From an uncultured Oceanospirillaceae bacterium (lineage in GTDB: Bacteria; Pseudomonadota; Gammaproteobacteria; Pseudomonadales; Balneatricaceae): 64,000 bases of DNA. A model generated the notes under the pieces. That model searched no databases, was not told the origin of the DNA, and saw only the letters and a list, made by a program, of their open reading frames with translations. Positions within the stretch are counted from its first letter, which is position 1. Each line of letters begins with the position of its first letter. The stretch is taken from NCBI GenBank assembly GCA_937136055.1, contig CAKZOD010000087.1:1-64000 (forward strand). The letters are read 5' to 3'. Positions 1-8,795 of the stretch are shown one piece after another. Position numbers and translations under genes: made by a program.

Positions 1-60
1 ACGCTCCTTCTGTTAACTAGTTCTTCTAGTTTGGCGCATTGACGCCGTAAGTGGGAGCGT
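1..60. other. Hairpin-rich sequence at the window edge
   Basis: The first 60 bases fold into nested inverted repeats. The outer arms ACGCTCC (1-7) and GGAGCGT (near 54-60) pair. Inside are AACTAG-ttctt-CTAGTT and GGCG-cattga-CGCC. This resembles a small three-way junction, as in an intergenic repeat or the tail of an RNA, but it may continue outside the window. It has no tRNA-like proportions and no clear integron attC core sites. Function unknown. Confidence 0.3.
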
Positions 61-69
61 CCATCTCAT

Positions 70-328
70 CATGCGATTAAGTCCCAAACGCCTCTGGCGT
101 ACAGGATTTTTCGTGATTGAGGTAATGCTTACAGACGGGCTGGTTGCCCGGCGAAAAACATTAATAAAGAGCACGGAATATCCTGCACGCCCGCAGGGTG
201 GAAAACTAAGGGGGCATCTCCTTTGTCAAAACACTTGTAAAGGACTAGCCATTCACTACGCACTTTTCCGAGGATCTGTCCCCTTAGTTATCCACAGAGA
301 AGATTTGGGGACTTGATCGCATGTTCCT
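70..328 (+). repeat. Non-coding MITE-like element, copy A
   Basis: A roughly 260 bp sequence that recurs inverted at 4510-4774. Its ends are inverted repeats (ATGCGATTAAGTCCC on the left, GGGACTTGATCGCAT on the right). An inner inverted pair (GTGGA-AACTAAGG near 199 and CCTTAGTTATCCAC near 283) gives a second nested arm. The left outer end lacks the AGGAG found on the other three ends, so this copy looks eroded. It contains a perfect DnaA box, TTATCCACA, at 288-296. No transposase and no credible ORF. It lies just upstream of gloB and may contribute to its 5' region. Element type is inferred from structure only. Confidence 0.75.
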
Positions 329-408
329 TAGCCTGCTCTGTACCTTTTGTGACTTGGATGCTAGTCTGCCAACTTCTTTTCAAATTTAATCATCATGGTC
401 GATTTAAC

Positions 409-1179
409 ATGTTAACTATCTGCGCTATTCCCGCTTTTGACGACAATTACATCTGGATGCTCAAGTTTAACAACCAAGCCGTTGTTGTCGACCCAGGTGA
501 TGCAACTCCGGTTAAAGCAGCCTTAAAAGAGATGGGAGTCACCTTAAATGCCATCATTATTACCCATCATCATCACGATCACACCGGTGGCGTTAAGGCG
601 TTATTAGAAGATACCAAGGTTCCGGTTTATGGCCCACATAACAGTAAATATAAAGGCGTTACACATCCACTGAAAGATAACGATAAAATTCAACTACTTG
701 GTGAGTCATTCAGCATAAAAGAGGTTCCTGGACATACCTTAGATCATATTTGCTACTTTCTGGAAGATACTAATACGCCTGCTATTTTCTGTGGGGACTG
801 TCTATTTCTTGCGGGATGTGGCCGTGTTTTTGAAGGTTCTATGCAACAAATGTTGGATGCAATGGAGTATTTTAAACAGCTCCCTTCACACACCAAAGTA
901 TACTGCACCCATGAATACTCTCTCAATAACTTAGCTTTTGCTCAAGCAGTTGAACCCGATAACTCAGATATTCAACAAACCATTGATGAGTGCAAAATCA
1001 CTCGAGAGAAAAACAAACCTACACTTCCCTCAACCATTGAAAAAGAGCGTTTGATAAACCCTTTTTTACGTTTCGAAGAAACCTGTGTAAAACAAAGTGC
1101 TGAAAAATTTAGTACAACCACCCTCACTGATAATCTTGCAGTCTTTAGTACCCTAAGGGGCTGGAAGGATAATTTTTAA
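409..1179 (+). CDS. gloB: Hydroxyacylglutathione hydrolase (glyoxalase II)
   Basis: Metallo-beta-lactamase-fold enzyme that hydrolyses S-lactoylglutathione to D-lactate and glutathione, the second step of methylglyoxal detoxification in the cytoplasm. The zinc motif THHHHDHTGG is intact, as are the FCGDCLF metal-ligand segment and CTHEY. The 256-residue length is normal for GloB. I chose the ATG at 409 because the protein then begins MLTICAIPAFDDNYIW, the usual GloB start. The reading frame stays open upstream to 313, but that stretch has no family similarity. The gene is followed by mltD, a pairing common in gammaproteobacteria. Confidence 0.96.
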   Translation: MLTICAIPAFDDNYIWMLKFNNQAVVVDPGDATPVKAALKEMGVTLNAIIITHHHHDHTGGVKALLEDTKVPVYGPHNSKYKGVTHPLKDNDKIQLLGESFSIKEVPGHTLDHICYFLEDTNTPAIFCGDCLFLAGCGRVFEGSMQQMLDAMEYFKQLPSHTKVYCTHEYSLNNLAFAQAVEPDNSDIQQTIDECKITREKNKPTLPSTIEKERLINPFLRFEETCVKQSAEKFSTTTLTDNLAVFSTLRGWKDNF

Positions 1180-1252
1180 CACTCTTTAAGAGCACTTATT
1201 AAAAGAAGAATCAGAGAAAAACAAACTTTTGCTCTGATATTTTCCTCACCCG

Positions 1253-1291
1253 TTTAAAAGAGAAGTCACTATTAACGACTTCTCTTTTAAA
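1253..1291. terminator. Intrinsic terminator after gloB
   Basis: A perfect 15 bp stem (TTTAAAAGAGAAGTC at 1253-1267, its complement at 1277-1291) with a 9-base loop, ending in a T-rich arm. It lies about 75 bases after the gloB stop. The A/T flanks would let it work in either direction. Confidence 0.8.
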
Positions 1292-1449
1292 ATCATGCAC
1301 TATACTCATTAACTCGCTTCCTTAATTTGACTTAAACATTTGTTCAAGGCGCAGCATTGACCTCACAACTGAGGCTGGTAAAATGCGCTGCTAAATTAAA
1401 TTTTGCTGAACAAAAATGCAGCTAAAATAAAACAAAAAGTAGGCCGCTA

Positions 1450-2793
1450 ATGCTGTTAAAAAAATTCACTGTACCTTCTGTTGTAGCCTCTCTCGTCATA
1501 TTGACGGGGTGTCAAACAGCTAACGTCAATACGAGCTATCAAAGCAACTATGATAACTACGATAAGTACGGGATGCCGATTCAAGATACAGAGAATGTAG
1601 TGGCAAGCACTAGTAGCAATGATTTATGGCAAGTGACACGCAACCATTTAGAGTTTGAAAAGCAATATACGAACTCGCGCGTTGTCAAAGAAATAAAGTA
1701 TTACAACCGCTACCCTTTACACATGAAAAAGGTTAGCCAGCAAGCTAGCCCATACTACTATTACGTTTTAAACGAAGTCATTAAACGCGATATGCCAAGC
1801 GAAGTTGCATTACTGCCTGTTATTGAAAGTCTCTATAACCCGAATGCTTATTCTTATGGCAAAGCTTCTGGTATTTGGCAGTTCATTCCCAGCACGGCAA
1901 CCTACCTAGGCTTAGAAATTAACCAATGGTACGACGGGCGCCGAGACATTATTGACTCCACACAAATGGCACTCAACTACTTAGAGCGTTTAAATAAACG
2001 TTTTGATGGTGATTGGATGCTGACATTTGCAGCATACAACGGCGGCGGCGGAACGGTCTCAAAGGCTATCCGCAAAAATAAGGAAAAAGGTTTAGCGACT
2101 GATTACTGGTCTTTAAAGCTTCCAAAAGAAACAAGCCAATACGTACCACGTATTTTGGCAATTGCGGCTATCGTAGAGCAGCCAAGCAAATATAAGATAA
2201 CAATACCCACTATTGCCAACACTCCCTATTTCAAAGTTGTAAAAACTAAAGGCCAAGTTAATTTAGCGAAAGTAGCAAAGCGCTCAAATGTTAACCAAGA
2301 GCTATTTGAAAAACTTAACCCTGGTTTTAATCGTACTGTAACTGCGCCATCCGGTCCTCATCGTCTGCTTGTTCCTGTGAAGAATGCACGAAAACTTGAG
2401 CTGGCCCTTAATTCACTTAAAGGCACGTCACCAACAAACTATACTCGCTATACCATTAAACCAGGCGATAGCATCGGGTTAATCGCACAGAATTTTGGCA
2501 CTTCTACACGTTCAATCAAAGAGACAAACTCTTTAACGAACTCAAAAATCCGCGTAGGCAAGACGTTATTAATTCCTACTTTACAAGACAGCGCATCACA
2601 AAAAGCGGTATTAGCCACTAAAAGCAAAATCAAAAAATCTTCACATAGAACACACAAGATTAACAATGGTGACACGGTTTGGGACATTGCTAAAAAACAT
2701 AAACTGAGTGTTAAAGAAATTTTAGCGTTTAACGGCATGTCTAAAAACAGCACATTGCGAGTTGGCAGCGAGCTTAAAATTCCAAGAGGTTAA
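1450..2793 (+). CDS. mltD: Membrane-bound lytic murein transglycosylase D
   Basis: Lipoprotein that cleaves the MurNAc-GlcNAc bond of peptidoglycan to form 1,6-anhydro muropeptides. The signal peptide ends in a lipobox, LTGC, with the lipidated Cys21. The SLT catalytic domain follows: LLPVIESLYNPNA with Glu126 as probable catalytic acid, then GIWQFIPSTA. AYNGGGG replaces the more usual AYNAGEG/AYNCGEG. Two LysM peptidoglycan-binding repeats are at the C-terminus (about 335-380 and 400-446). The 447-residue length fits MltD. The 270-base upstream gap holds the gloB terminator and a weak hairpin around 1350-1390. Monocistronic, convergent with the sbmA-like gene. Confidence 0.95.
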   Translation: MLLKKFTVPSVVASLVILTGCQTANVNTSYQSNYDNYDKYGMPIQDTENVVASTSSNDLWQVTRNHLEFEKQYTNSRVVKEIKYYNRYPLHMKKVSQQASPYYYYVLNEVIKRDMPSEVALLPVIESLYNPNAYSYGKASGIWQFIPSTATYLGLEINQWYDGRRDIIDSTQMALNYLERLNKRFDGDWMLTFAAYNGGGGTVSKAIRKNKEKGLATDYWSLKLPKETSQYVPRILAIAAIVEQPSKYKITIPTIANTPYFKVVKTKGQVNLAKVAKRSNVNQELFEKLNPGFNRTVTAPSGPHRLLVPVKNARKLELALNSLKGTSPTNYTRYTIKPGDSIGLIAQNFGTSTRSIKETNSLTNSKIRVGKTLLIPTLQDSASQKAVLATKSKIKKSSHRTHKINNGDTVWDIAKKHKLSVKEILAFNGMSKNSTLRVGSELKIPRG

Positions 2794-2831
2794 TCTAGCC
2801 TCTTAAGCATCAATTTTACCCATCAAAACAG

Positions 2832-2868
2832 CAGGTAATGATTAAGTGATACATTTAATCATTACCTG
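2832..2868. terminator. Intrinsic terminator after mltD
   Basis: A perfect 14 bp stem (CAGGTAATGATTAA at 2832-2845 against 2855-2868) with a 9-base loop, followed by AGCTTTTATT. It lies 38 bases after the mltD stop in the convergent gap. A second, weaker hairpin (TAAGCAG / CTGCTTA, about 2963-2988) lies just past the end of the opposing gene. Confidence 0.8.
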
Positions 2869-2996
2869 AGCTTTTATTACTTCATATTGTCAATATCGCT
2901 TAGTTACACTTCAATATTTATAAAGCACATTTCGAATAATTTCAGCAGGTTAGGTATCGTTTAAGCAGCACAATAGATGTACTGCTTAGATAATAC

Positions 2997-4259
2997 TTAT
3001 ACGTTCTGATCAATCTCTGGCAAAGGTTCATGTGCTATAGCAGCCTCAAAGGATGCCAAGCGCTTGCGAACAGAGAGCAACTCAACAATCGTTGTCCATG
3101 AGTTAACTAAGTACTGGAACGAATTACTAACTTGACCGAAGGCACTCATTATCTGTTGCAACACCCCAAAGGTGATCGCGCCCACTGCGATTGTTGGTAC
3201 CAGCAATAAAAACACGAACATATTATCAGCCTGTAGATAGAGCATTCTGGCAACATTGAAATACATATAGTGAAAATAAAGCCTGAAGTAGTTTTTTCTC
3301 ACACGATCAAATAGCTCAACTAGCTGTATAGGTTGTGCTCTTGTTGCATCGTCTTCCCCGTATACCAGCTCTTTACGAAATGCAGCTTCCACACGCTGAT
3401 TCTTAAACTGCAAGCCTGGTAACTTAATCCCGACAAGGGCCAGCAACCCAGTCCCGAATACAGACCAAAATAGTGCAGCGTAAAATAATGGATGCGCTAT
3501 CTCACCAACAATTGGCAGTTCAGAGACATATTCAGAGAGCGTCCAAAGCACGGGCAAAAAGGCAAAAAGAGTCATCACAGAGTCGATTAACGCTACCCCT
3601 AACCCCTCCATAATCGAGGCAAACTGCATGGTATCTTCCTGCACACGCTGAGAAGCCCCTTCAATTTTTCGCAGCTGCGCCCACTGTTTTGTATAGTAGT
3701 CATTCATCGCGGTGCGCCAGCGAAAAATATAATGACTAACCAAGAAACGCGTAATCACGTATATAAAAATAGCGAGGAACGCGATTTCTGCAAAAATCAT
3801 TATCAAATCAAATAACTGAGTAGTTGCATCAGCCACTTGTTCCGGAGAGGCACCCTTATCCGCAGCTCCCTCTTCTATCGGTCTCAAAAGCGATTGAATC
3901 AAGTCAAAGAAAGGTCGACGCCAATGGTTAATTGCGACAGATACTTGAACTGAAAAGTAAGTTGAAAAGATAATCGCCGATGAGCCGATAATGGACCACC
4001 ACTGCCATTTGTGCGGTGATAGCGAAAACCAAAACGCCGCAAACAATAAAGTGCAGCTCAAATAATAGGCGTAGAAAAATAAGAACGCAGGTGTGATAAA
4101 AAAGCCCAGCCCGATAACAGGCGCATCTTGAGTGATATCGAAACCTAGTGCACTGGCTAGCTGTTCATTGTAGCCGTACCAAATACCGCAGCTGATACTG
4201 GCAAATACAACCAGTGATAATAAAAACCATTTAGGGTGTGGAAAAAAGGATTTGAACAT
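2997..4259 (-). CDS. sbmA: SbmA/BacA-family peptide transporter
   Basis: Multi-helix inner-membrane transporter of the SbmA/BacA family, which uses the proton gradient to import peptide antibiotics such as microcins B17 and J25 and proline-rich host peptides. The start [15 protein letters not shown] matches the E. coli SbmA opening, so I chose the ATG at 4259 rather than the open frame up to 4322. The 420-residue length and the [14 protein letters not shown] segment fit the family. No ABC ATPase domain is present. A repeat element lies behind its start, and a second peptide importer (yejABEF) runs away on the other strand. The native substrate is unknown. Confidence 0.9.
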   Translation of the reverse strand: MFKSFFPHPKWFLLSLVVFASISCGIWYGYNEQLASALGFDITQDAPVIGLGFFITPAFLFFYAYYLSCTLLFAAFWFSLSPHKWQWWSIIGSSAIIFSTYFSVQVSVAINHWRRPFFDLIQSLLRPIEEGAADKGASPEQVADATTQLFDLIMIFAEIAFLAIFIYVITRFLVSHYIFRWRTAMNDYYTKQWAQLRKIEGASQRVQEDTMQFASIMEGLGVALIDSVMTLFAFLPVLWTLSEYVSELPIVGEIAHPLFYAALFWSVFGTGLLALVGIKLPGLQFKNQRVEAAFRKELVYGEDDATRAQPIQLVELFDRVRKNYFRLYFHYMYFNVARMLYLQADNMFVFLLLVPTIAVGAITFGVLQQIMSAFGQVSNSFQYLVNSWTTIVELLSVRKRLASFEAAIAHEPLPEIDQNV

Positions 4260-4509
4260 ATTGAAAAATATCTCAGGTTGATTGCTTGCAATTAATGACC
4301 ACAAAAGCGCACATAAATTCATTAACAGCGCTATCTTATGGCCTAAACAGCTATAAATAGTGAAAACTTATCGCCACTGCAAGCTATTGATAATAGAAAA
4401 GTAAAATAACCCAGCTGAGCGAAGACATTTCTTTAATGATCAGTTAATCTAGCTTTATAAACGGGATTAATAGAACTATTATTTTTAATATTTTTGGCAA
4501 CTTTTCTTA

Positions 4510-4774
4510 AGGAGCATGTGATCAAGTCCCCAAATCTTCTCTGTGGATAACTAAGGGGCCAGATCCGCGAAAAAATACGCAGTGAATGGCCAGTCCTTTA
4601 CAAGTGTTTTGACAAAGGAGATGGCCCCTTAGTTATCCACCCTATGGGGCGTACAGGATATTCCGTGATCATCGTTAATGCTTTTCGCCGGGCAACCAGC
4701 CCGCCTGTAAGCATTGCCTCAATCACGAAAAATCCTGTACGCCAGAGGAGTTTGGGACTTAATCGCATGCTCCT
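4510..4774 (-). repeat. Non-coding MITE-like element, copy B
   Basis: Inverted copy of the element at 70-328, here with complete ends: AGGAGCATGTGATCAAGTCC on the left, with its imperfect complement ending CATGCTCCT on the right. It is flanked by TTA on both sides (4507-4509 and 4775-4777), consistent with a 3 bp target duplication. An inner inverted pair, GTGGATAACTAAGGGGCCA and its complement, makes the element a nested palindrome. A DnaA box (TGTGGATAA, complement of TTATCCACA) is at 4542-4550. It sits between the divergent sbmA and yejA genes, so any promoter for either gene must lie in or beside it. No coding capacity. Confidence 0.8.
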
Positions 4775-4826
4775 TTATTAAAACCAACTAATATTGAATC
4801 TAATGAAGTCATCTTTTGGAGATACA

Positions 4827-6635
4827 ATGCTAAGAACAGCCCTGTTATTGATGAGTTTTGTTATCAGTAGTGCCAGCGTGGCTCAATCTATCACCACCTC
4901 ACATGCAATTGCTTTACGCGGTGAAGCGAAATACGCTGCTGACTTTAAAAACTGGGATTATGTTAATCCTGATGCACCGCTTGCGGGCACTATCACCCAA
5001 GCATCTATTGCCACATTTGATAACTTCAACCGCTACGCACAACGTGGGACATCCTCCCCCTACTCCACCAGCTTTTACGACACAATCATGACCGGTAATT
5101 TAGATGAAGACGGTGTCTATTATTGCTTAGTGTGTAGCAGTGTCAGCTATCCCGATGACTATAGCTGGATCAGTTTCAAGGTTAACCCTAAAGCTGTTTT
5201 CCAAGATGGTAAAGCGCTTACAGCAAAGGATATCAGCTTCACTTTTGATAAGTTTATGACTCAAGGGGTGAATCAATTTCGAAAAATTTTTGAAGGTGTG
5301 ACAACAGATATTATTAGTGAGCAGGAAGTCAGGTTCAATTTACCTAAAAAAGACAAGGAATTCATGCTAAGGCTTGTCACACTACCTGTATTCCCTCAGC
5401 ACTATTGGCAGGATAAGGATTTAGCCGAGCCGTTAACAGAGCCGCCTTTAGGCAGTGGTGCTTATCGCTTAAAAGATTTCAAAATGGGCCAGTATGTTGT
5501 TTTTGAACGCAGCAAGGATTACTGGGCGATTGACCACCCAACCAAAAAAGGCACACTCAATTTCGATTTTAAACGTGTCGATATTTATAAAGACACTACC
5601 GTCATGATTGAAGCCTTTAAAAAAGGCGAGTTTGATTTACGCACTGAATCAGATTCAAAGCTTTGGGCAACGACTTATCAAGGTAAAAACTTTGATGCAA
5701 ACTACATCAAGCTTGAAAAAGTGGTTAATGAAAACCCACGCCCAATGCGCGGCTTTATATTCAACTCTACACGCAAAATTTTTCAAGATCGCAATGTTCG
5801 AGAAGCTCTAGGGCTAATGTTTGATTTTGAGTGGACGAATAAAAAATTATTCTACTCAGCAGACGTACGTCATTTCTCTTACTTACAAGATTCTGATTAT
5901 ATGGCGCGCGGCATACCAGAAGGCCGTGAGTTAGAAATTCTCTCACAATATAAAGATCAGCTTCCCGATCAATTGTTTAACGAAGAATATAATCCACCGA
6001 TAACAGATGGCTCAGGAAGATTGCGCAGCCAAAGCCGACAAGCACTTAAACTACTAAAAAATGCCGGTTGGTCACTCAAAAAAGGTAAGCTCTACGATTC
6101 AAACAACCAGCCTTTTGAGTTTGAAATAATGCTTTGGCGCGCTATTGATGAGCGTTATGTCATTCCCTTTAAGAAAAATCTAGCCAAAATCGGTATCACC
6201 TTAAATATCCGAACCGTGGATATAGCACAGGCAACGAATCGATTGCGTGAGCGTAAATACGATATGATGATTCACCAAATGGGTGGTGGCGTTCATCCAA
6301 GTAGTGATTTACAACTGTATTTTCACTCAAAATATATCGACAGCACCTATAACTCTACAGGCTATACCAGTGATATTGTCGATAGTCTGCTTGAAAAAAT
6401 TGCCGATAACCAGCAAAACATGGATGAACTGAAGGCCTATGGTAAAGCCTTAGATCGCGTATTGCTTTGGCATTTTTTGGTCATACCACAGTGGTATAAC
6501 AAATATTACCGAGTGGCCTACTGGGATAAATTCTCTCGGCCAAACACCAAGCCTAAATACAATTTAGGGCTCTCTACTTGGTGGTATGATGCTGCCAAGG
6601 CAGAGAAACTCCCCACAAGGAATGCTATCAATTAA
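4827..6635 (+). CDS. yejA: Peptide ABC transporter substrate-binding protein
   Basis: Periplasmic solute-binding protein (SBP family 5) of a YejABEF-type importer; in E. coli this system takes up microcin C and in rhizobia it confers peptide tolerance. The start at 4827 follows a GGAG ribosome site and gives a clean signal peptide (MLRTALLLMSFVISSASVAQS). The frame is open up to a TTG at 4794. The ~600-residue length and the body (LRGEAKYAADFKNWDYVNPD, PLGSGAYRL, YYRVAYWDKFSRP) are typical of YejA. First gene of a four-gene operon. The MITE-like element ends about 50 bases upstream. Confidence 0.93.
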   Translation: MLRTALLLMSFVISSASVAQSITTSHAIALRGEAKYAADFKNWDYVNPDAPLAGTITQASIATFDNFNRYAQRGTSSPYSTSFYDTIMTGNLDEDGVYYCLVCSSVSYPDDYSWISFKVNPKAVFQDGKALTAKDISFTFDKFMTQGVNQFRKIFEGVTTDIISEQEVRFNLPKKDKEFMLRLVTLPVFPQHYWQDKDLAEPLTEPPLGSGAYRLKDFKMGQYVVFERSKDYWAIDHPTKKGTLNFDFKRVDIYKDTTVMIEAFKKGEFDLRTESDSKLWATTYQGKNFDANYIKLEKVVNENPRPMRGFIFNSTRKIFQDRNVREALGLMFDFEWTNKKLFYSADVRHFSYLQDSDYMARGIPEGRELEILSQYKDQLPDQLFNEEYNPPITDGSGRLRSQSRQALKLLKNAGWSLKKGKLYDSNNQPFEFEIMLWRAIDERYVIPFKKNLAKIGITLNIRTVDIAQATNRLRERKYDMMIHQMGGGVHPSSDLQLYFHSKYIDSTYNSTGYTSDIVDSLLEKIADNQQNMDELKAYGKALDRVLLWHFLVIPQWYNKYYRVAYWDKFSRPNTKPKYNLGLSTWWYDAAKAEKLPTRNAIN

Positions 6636-6664
6636 TGTTTAGTCTGCTTTTATAAGGGATTTCG

Positions 6665-7759
6665 ATGTCTGCGTATATTTTTCGGCGATTACTGCTGGTT
6701 ATCCCTACTCTATTAGCCATTGTTACGATCAATTTTTTTCTGATTCAAATGGCACCCGGCGGGCCTGTAGATCAGATGATCGCAACGCAAATGGGCATGA
6801 ACGCCTCTATGCTCGATCGTGTAACAGGTAACGAGTCGATCAATAGCTCTGACCAAAGTGACGGCGCAGAGCAAGAAAACGGCTACCGTGCTTCTGTAGG
6901 ATTAACTGAACAAGATATCGCAGCAATTAAAAAGCAGTTTGGTTTTGATAGGCCCTTACACGAGCGTTACTTCAGTATGCTTTGGAGCTATATTCAATTC
7001 GATTTTGGCGATAGTTTATTTCGCGGCAGCTCTGTTATTGATCTCATTATAGAACGCCTACCGGTGTCTATTTCTCTCGGGTTATGGACCACTCTCCTTA
7101 TCTATATTATTTCTATTCCGCTGGGGATTCGCAAAGCAATTGCACACAGCTCGCGCTTTGATATATGGACAACCTCAATTGTCTTAGCTGCTAATGCTAT
7201 CCCTTCGTTTTTATTCGCGATTGTCTTAATTATTCTTTTTGCCGGTGGTAACTATTATGATTGGTTCCCACTTCGCGGACTTGTCTCTAACGATTTTGAG
7301 CAACTCTCAAGTTGGGGTAAAGTAGTCGATTATTTTCACCACATGTTTTTGCCTATCATTGCGATGACCATCGGTGGCTTTGCCAGCTTAACGATGCTCA
7401 CTAAGAACAGCTTTCTCGATGAAATTCACAAACAATATGTCATCACTGCGAAAGCGAAGGGTTTACATCAGCGAGCTATTTTGTATCGCCATGTATTTCG
7501 CAACGCAATGTTGATCATAATTGCCGGTTTCCCCGCTGCTTTTATCGGTATATTTTTTACCGGCTCATTATTAATCGAGGTGATCTTTTCTCTTGATGGT
7601 TTAGGACTATTGGGATTCGAAGCAACCCTTGGTAGAGACTACCCCGTGATCTTCGCCACTTTGTATATATTTGGTTTAATGGGTTTACTCATCAACATAC
7701 TCAGCGATGTAATGTATTCCTTAGTTGACCCTCGCATTAACTTTGATAGCAACCAATAA
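6665..7759 (+). CDS. yejB: Peptide ABC transporter permease YejB
   Basis: Inner-membrane permease of the DppB/OppB type. The N-terminus has the family opening ([22 protein letters not shown]) and APGGPVDQ, then a periplasmic loop, a conserved [18 protein letters not shown] segment and six membrane helices with the EAA-type loop ([21 protein letters not shown]). The 364-residue length is normal for YejB. It starts 29 bases after yejA. Confidence 0.95.
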   Translation: MSAYIFRRLLLVIPTLLAIVTINFFLIQMAPGGPVDQMIATQMGMNASMLDRVTGNESINSSDQSDGAEQENGYRASVGLTEQDIAAIKKQFGFDRPLHERYFSMLWSYIQFDFGDSLFRGSSVIDLIIERLPVSISLGLWTTLLIYIISIPLGIRKAIAHSSRFDIWTTSIVLAANAIPSFLFAIVLIILFAGGNYYDWFPLRGLVSNDFEQLSSWGKVVDYFHHMFLPIIAMTIGGFASLTMLTKNSFLDEIHKQYVITAKAKGLHQRAILYRHVFRNAMLIIIAGFPAAFIGIFFTGSLLIEVIFSLDGLGLLGFEATLGRDYPVIFATLYIFGLMGLLINILSDVMYSLVDPRINFDSNQ

Positions 7760-7763
7760 GATC

Positions 7764-8795
7764 ATGACAACGACAACATTAAGCCTCAATCAAAAACGCT
7801 GGTTAAAATTTAAAGCAAACAAACGCGGTTTGATCAGCTTGTGGATTTTTAGCCTCTTTTTTACAATCACGCTTTTTTCTGAGTTAATAGCCAACGATAA
7901 ACCTCTTATCATCAGCTACAACAGCCAATGGTTCTTCCCTGTTTTCAAAGATTACTCCGAGCTCGATTTTGGCGGTGATTTAGATGTATCTGTGGATTAC
8001 ACAGATCCCTACATTCAAGAATTAATTGCTGAAAAGCAGGGCTGGCTCGTTTGGCCTTTAATCCCCTATAGCTACGATACTATTATTTATGATTTACCCG
8101 TCCCCGCTCCAAGTCCTCCTTCTAGTAGTAACTGGCTAGGCACTGATGATAAAGCTCGCGATGTTGTCGCAGGAATACTGTATGGATTTAGAGTGTCAGT
8201 CTTATTTGGTTTCGCTGTCACTATACTCTCAGCCATAATCGGTGTTGCAGCAGGTGCCGCCCAAGGTTTTTACGGCGGTAAAGTCGATTTATTCTTTCAG
8301 CGGATAATAGAAGTTTGGAGCAGCATGCCATCGCTATTTATCCTAATTATTATGCTCAGTGTCATCACCCCAAGTATTGCTTGGCTACTACTGTTTGTGC
8401 TGCTCTTTTCATGGATGGGATTCGTCGGTGTCGTCAGAGCCGAATTTTTACGTGGGCGTAATCTTGAATATGTACAAGCAGCAAGGGCACTCGGTATGAG
8501 TGATTCACGCTTAATGTTTAAACACATCTTACCCAATGCGATGGTCGCAACCCTTACTTTTATACCTTTTACCTTATCCGGCTCTGTAACCATTTTGACC
8601 TCGCTGGATTTTCTTGGCTTTGGTTTACCACCAGGCTCTGCCTCACTAGGGGAGCTACTTGCGCAAGGTAAAGCAAATTTACAAGCGCCTTGGTTAGGCT
8701 TGTCATCTTTCCTTATCCTCGGTTTTATGTTGTCTTTACTTGTATTTATTGGCGAAGCTGTACGAGATGCTTTTGATCCTCGAGGAACTTATTAA
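7764..8795 (+). CDS. yejE: Peptide ABC transporter permease YejE
   Basis: Second permease, DppC/OppC type. I chose the ATG at 7764, four bases after the yejB stop, giving MTTTTLSLNQKRWLKFKANK; the frame is open back to 7725 inside yejB. The long periplasmic segment with FFPVFKDYSELDFGG, LGTDDKARDV and the EAA loop (QAARALGMSDSRLMFKHILP) identify YejE. 343 residues. It ends directly against yejF. Confidence 0.94.
   Translation: MTTTTLSLNQKRWLKFKANKRGLISLWIFSLFFTITLFSELIANDKPLIISYNSQWFFPVFKDYSELDFGGDLDVSVDYTDPYIQELIAEKQGWLVWPLIPYSYDTIIYDLPVPAPSPPSSSNWLGTDDKARDVVAGILYGFRVSVLFGFAVTILSAIIGVAAGAAQGFYGGKVDLFFQRIIEVWSSMPSLFILIIMLSVITPSIAWLLLFVLLFSWMGFVGVVRAEFLRGRNLEYVQAARALGMSDSRLMFKHILPNAMVATLTFIPFTLSGSVTILTSLDFLGFGLPPGSASLGELLAQGKANLQAPWLGLSSFLILGFMLSLLVFIGEAVRDAFDPRGTY

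Noticed and set aside
1..60. Integron attC site or partial tRNA at the left edge
   Set aside because: No matching core sites; too short and loop sizes wrong for a tRNA.
71..316. An 81-codon plus-strand ORF inside repeat copy A
   Set aside because: It follows the repeat sequence, is not preserved in copy B and resembles no protein.
313..408. N-terminal extension of gloB
   Set aside because: Lies between the repeat and the conserved start; no family similarity and no ribosome site.
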